7,109 nucleotides of DNA, from the NCBI GenBank assembly GCA_009781125.1, contig WQYS01000115.1:1-7109 (forward strand), written 5' to 3'. Every line of letters starts with the position of its first letter. Positions within the stretch are counted from its first letter, which is position 1. The position numbers and the translations under genes are program-made. Shown here in pieces: positions 6,418 to 7,109 of the stretch. Below the pieces are notes generated by a model, which was not told where the DNA came from, did not search any database, and was given only the letters and a program-made list of their open reading frames with translations. The DNA is from Acidobacteriaceae bacterium (GTDB taxonomy: Bacteria; Acidobacteriota; Terriglobia; Terriglobales; Acidobacteriaceae).

Positions 6418-6441
6418 GTTATAAGCACTGATAAACAGTGC
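6418..6441 (-). promoter_or_regulatory. Candidate -10 box with adjacent dyad upstream of the receptor gene
   Basis: On the minus strand TATAAC (6423-6418) matches TATAAT at five of six positions and lies about 44 bases before the receptor ATG. Directly upstream is a perfect dyad: GCACTG (6425-6430), ATAAA (6431-6435) and CAGTGC (6436-6441). No good -35 hexamer sits at 17 bases. The dyad would occupy the promoter spacer, the place for a repressor site; if transcription starts further upstream it would instead be a leader hairpin. Confidence 0.35.
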
Positions 6442-6456
6442 CATCCGTCACGATAA

Positions 6457-6543
6457 ATATGTTCAAAGCAAAGCAGCCTCGGCCACTTTGCGGTGAACGA
6501 GAAGATGCTCTTCGCCAACCTGAAGATTGAAAACCCCTTATAG
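6457..6543 (+). other. Short protein-like open frame, possible gene remnant
   Basis: This stretch is open on the plus strand from after TAA 6454-6456 to TAG 6541-6543. From GTG 6493 it reads VNEKMLFANLKIENPL, with balanced, protein-like composition. No ribosome binding site precedes GTG 6493 or ATG 6505, and the stop falls inside the terminator hairpin. It could be the decayed end of a gene or chance; I cannot name a family. The rest of the 251-base gap between the receptor and the rhomboid gene holds the dyads and terminator listed separately. Confidence 0.2.
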
Positions 6544-6549
6544 GGGTTT
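6528..6549 (-). terminator. Terminator after the rhomboid-family gene
   Basis: AAACCCCT (6531-6538) and AGGGGTTT (6542-6549) form a perfect 8-bp stem with a 3-base loop. On the minus strand the stem ends in a short U run (UUUU then C), 76 bases after the rhomboid stop codon. On the plus strand only three T follow, so any plus-strand activity would be weaker. It separates the rhomboid gene from the receptor gene. A TTGACA on the minus strand (6554-6549) abuts it, but no -10 box sits at the right distance. Confidence 0.65.
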
Positions 6550-6624
6550 GTCAAGTGAAATCAACTGCATAAAGCGATTGGATGAATTCTGTCCGCGCCA
6601 GATGCAAGCTCTTGGGCCTCGGCT

Positions 6625-7109
6625 TCAGTTCATCCACTTGCGGTCGTTGGGGTCGCGGCGCGTCTCTTCGGGATCGATGTAGCGGCCCTCTTTGTCGAAG
6701 TGAACCTCGCGGTTCTGCCTGCGCATGTACACCTCGAACTTGCGCGCGGCGCGGCGGCGCTTCCAGCGGTAGTAGCCGTTGCGCAGGCCGTAAAAACGCT
6801 CCGAGGCTCCGAAGCCGAAACCCCGACGTGGAGCGTAGCGCACATAAAGAAATCCGCACAGTCCGCCCGCAAGCTGCAGCAGAGCGCCGAAGCTGTTGGC
6901 GTTCTTCAGCAGCACGGCCACGGCGATCAGAATGTAGATGGCTACCAGATACTTCGCCTTGATGCGGACGAGGAACCAGAGGTAGAACTCCTGATCGCCC
7001 ATGAGCATGGCGATGGCCACCAGCAGGCCGAAGATTCCCGCCCACGGACCAACGGCCACGGACGCGGGCCGCAGGCCCAGCACGCGCGTGAACGAGAGCG
7101 CCGAAGCCA
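6625..7109 (-). CDS. Rhomboid-family membrane protein, C-terminal part, probably catalytically inactive
   Basis: The frame is open to the window edge, so the N-terminal part is missing; about 160 residues are visible. Numbering from the first complete codon, hydrophobic segments lie at about 17-36, 40-67 and 71-90, followed by a basic cytoplasmic tail of about 70 residues (YYRWKRRRAARKF, then VHFDKEGRYIDPEE). The pattern GIFGLL, then a basic RIKAK loop, then LAGGLCGFLYVRY matches the last three helices of bacterial rhomboids. Active rhomboids carry GxSG at the start of the first of these helices and HxxGxxxG in the last. Here the aligned stretches are G20-P-W-A-G and Q78-L-A-G-G-L-C-G, so Ser becomes Trp22 and His becomes Gln78. 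It therefore looks like a pseudoprotease that may bind or retain membrane clients rather than cut them. The internal GTG at 7083 is not the start, because rhomboid homology continues upstream of it. It is likely transcribed apart from the receptor gene, given the terminator after it. Confidence 0.75.
   Translation of the reverse strand, partial: ASALSFTRVLGLRPASVAVGPWAGIFGLLVAIAMLMGDQEFYLWFLVRIKAKYLVAIYILIAVAVLLKNANSFGALLQLAGGLCGFLYVRYAPRRGFGFGASERFYGLRNGYYRWKRRRAARKFEVYMRRQNREVHFDKEGRYIDPEETRRDPNDRKWMN

Noticed and set aside
6537..6554. TTGACA with TATAAG on the minus strand as a promoter for the receptor gene
   Set aside because: The two boxes are only 6 bases apart and the TATAAG is part of the terminator dyad.
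6797..6813. GAS motif (FGASERF) in the rhomboid-family protein as the catalytic GxSG
   Set aside because: It lies in the basic tail after the last membrane helix, not at the start of the helix where rhomboids carry the active serine.
6551..7045. Minus-strand frame of 164 codons overlapping the rhomboid gene
   Set aside because: It encodes an R/P/H-rich shadow, whereas the frame ending at 6625 has membrane helices and rhomboid motifs.

Overview
The window looks like chromosomal DNA of a moderately GC-rich Gram-negative bacterium, most likely an Acidobacteriota of the Terriglobia/Granulicella type. The main clue is the very large Oar-like outer-membrane receptor (signal peptide, carboxypeptidase-regulatory-like domain, TonB plug, barrel), a family strongly expanded in that group. 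This is a family-level impression from reading the proteins; no search was run.

Layout, left to right. 1-154: the end of an upstream plus-strand unit, closed by a strong intrinsic terminator. 155-1247: a visibly AT-rich stretch (two 60-base lines counted by hand gave 33% and 45% GC, against 63% for a line at 1741-1800). It carries its own promoter-like sequence and two overlapping plus-strand genes: a small charged soluble protein (86 aa) and a helical protein with one C-terminal membrane anchor (206 aa). I recognise neither; together they look like a horizontally acquired two-gene module. 1248-2015: an unrecognised 255-aa soluble protein on the minus strand, convergent with the module. 2016-2162: a divergent intergenic region with a 12-bp perfect palindrome. 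2163-2456: a small two-helix membrane protein on the plus strand, starting at TTG behind a strong ribosome binding site. 2455-2486: an intrinsic terminator for the minus strand whose U tract overlaps the stop codon of the small membrane protein. 2507-6373: the 1288-aa receptor on the minus strand. 6374-6624: its upstream region, with several dyads and a terminator for the next gene. 6625-7109: the C-terminal part of a rhomboid-family membrane protein on the minus strand, running off the window edge.

How the genes relate. The only clear operon is the pair at 291-1168, coupled by a 4-base stop/start overlap. The receptor appears to be transcribed alone, bounded by terminators on both sides. The rhomboid protein lacks both catalytic residues at the positions where I can align them, so it is probably a pseudoprotease.

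The best candidates for something undescribed are the AT-rich two-gene module and the pseudo-rhomboid. The receptor's four Cys pairs, with a 17-7-7-17 spacing pattern, and the possible SD-masking hairpin in its leader are secondary leads.
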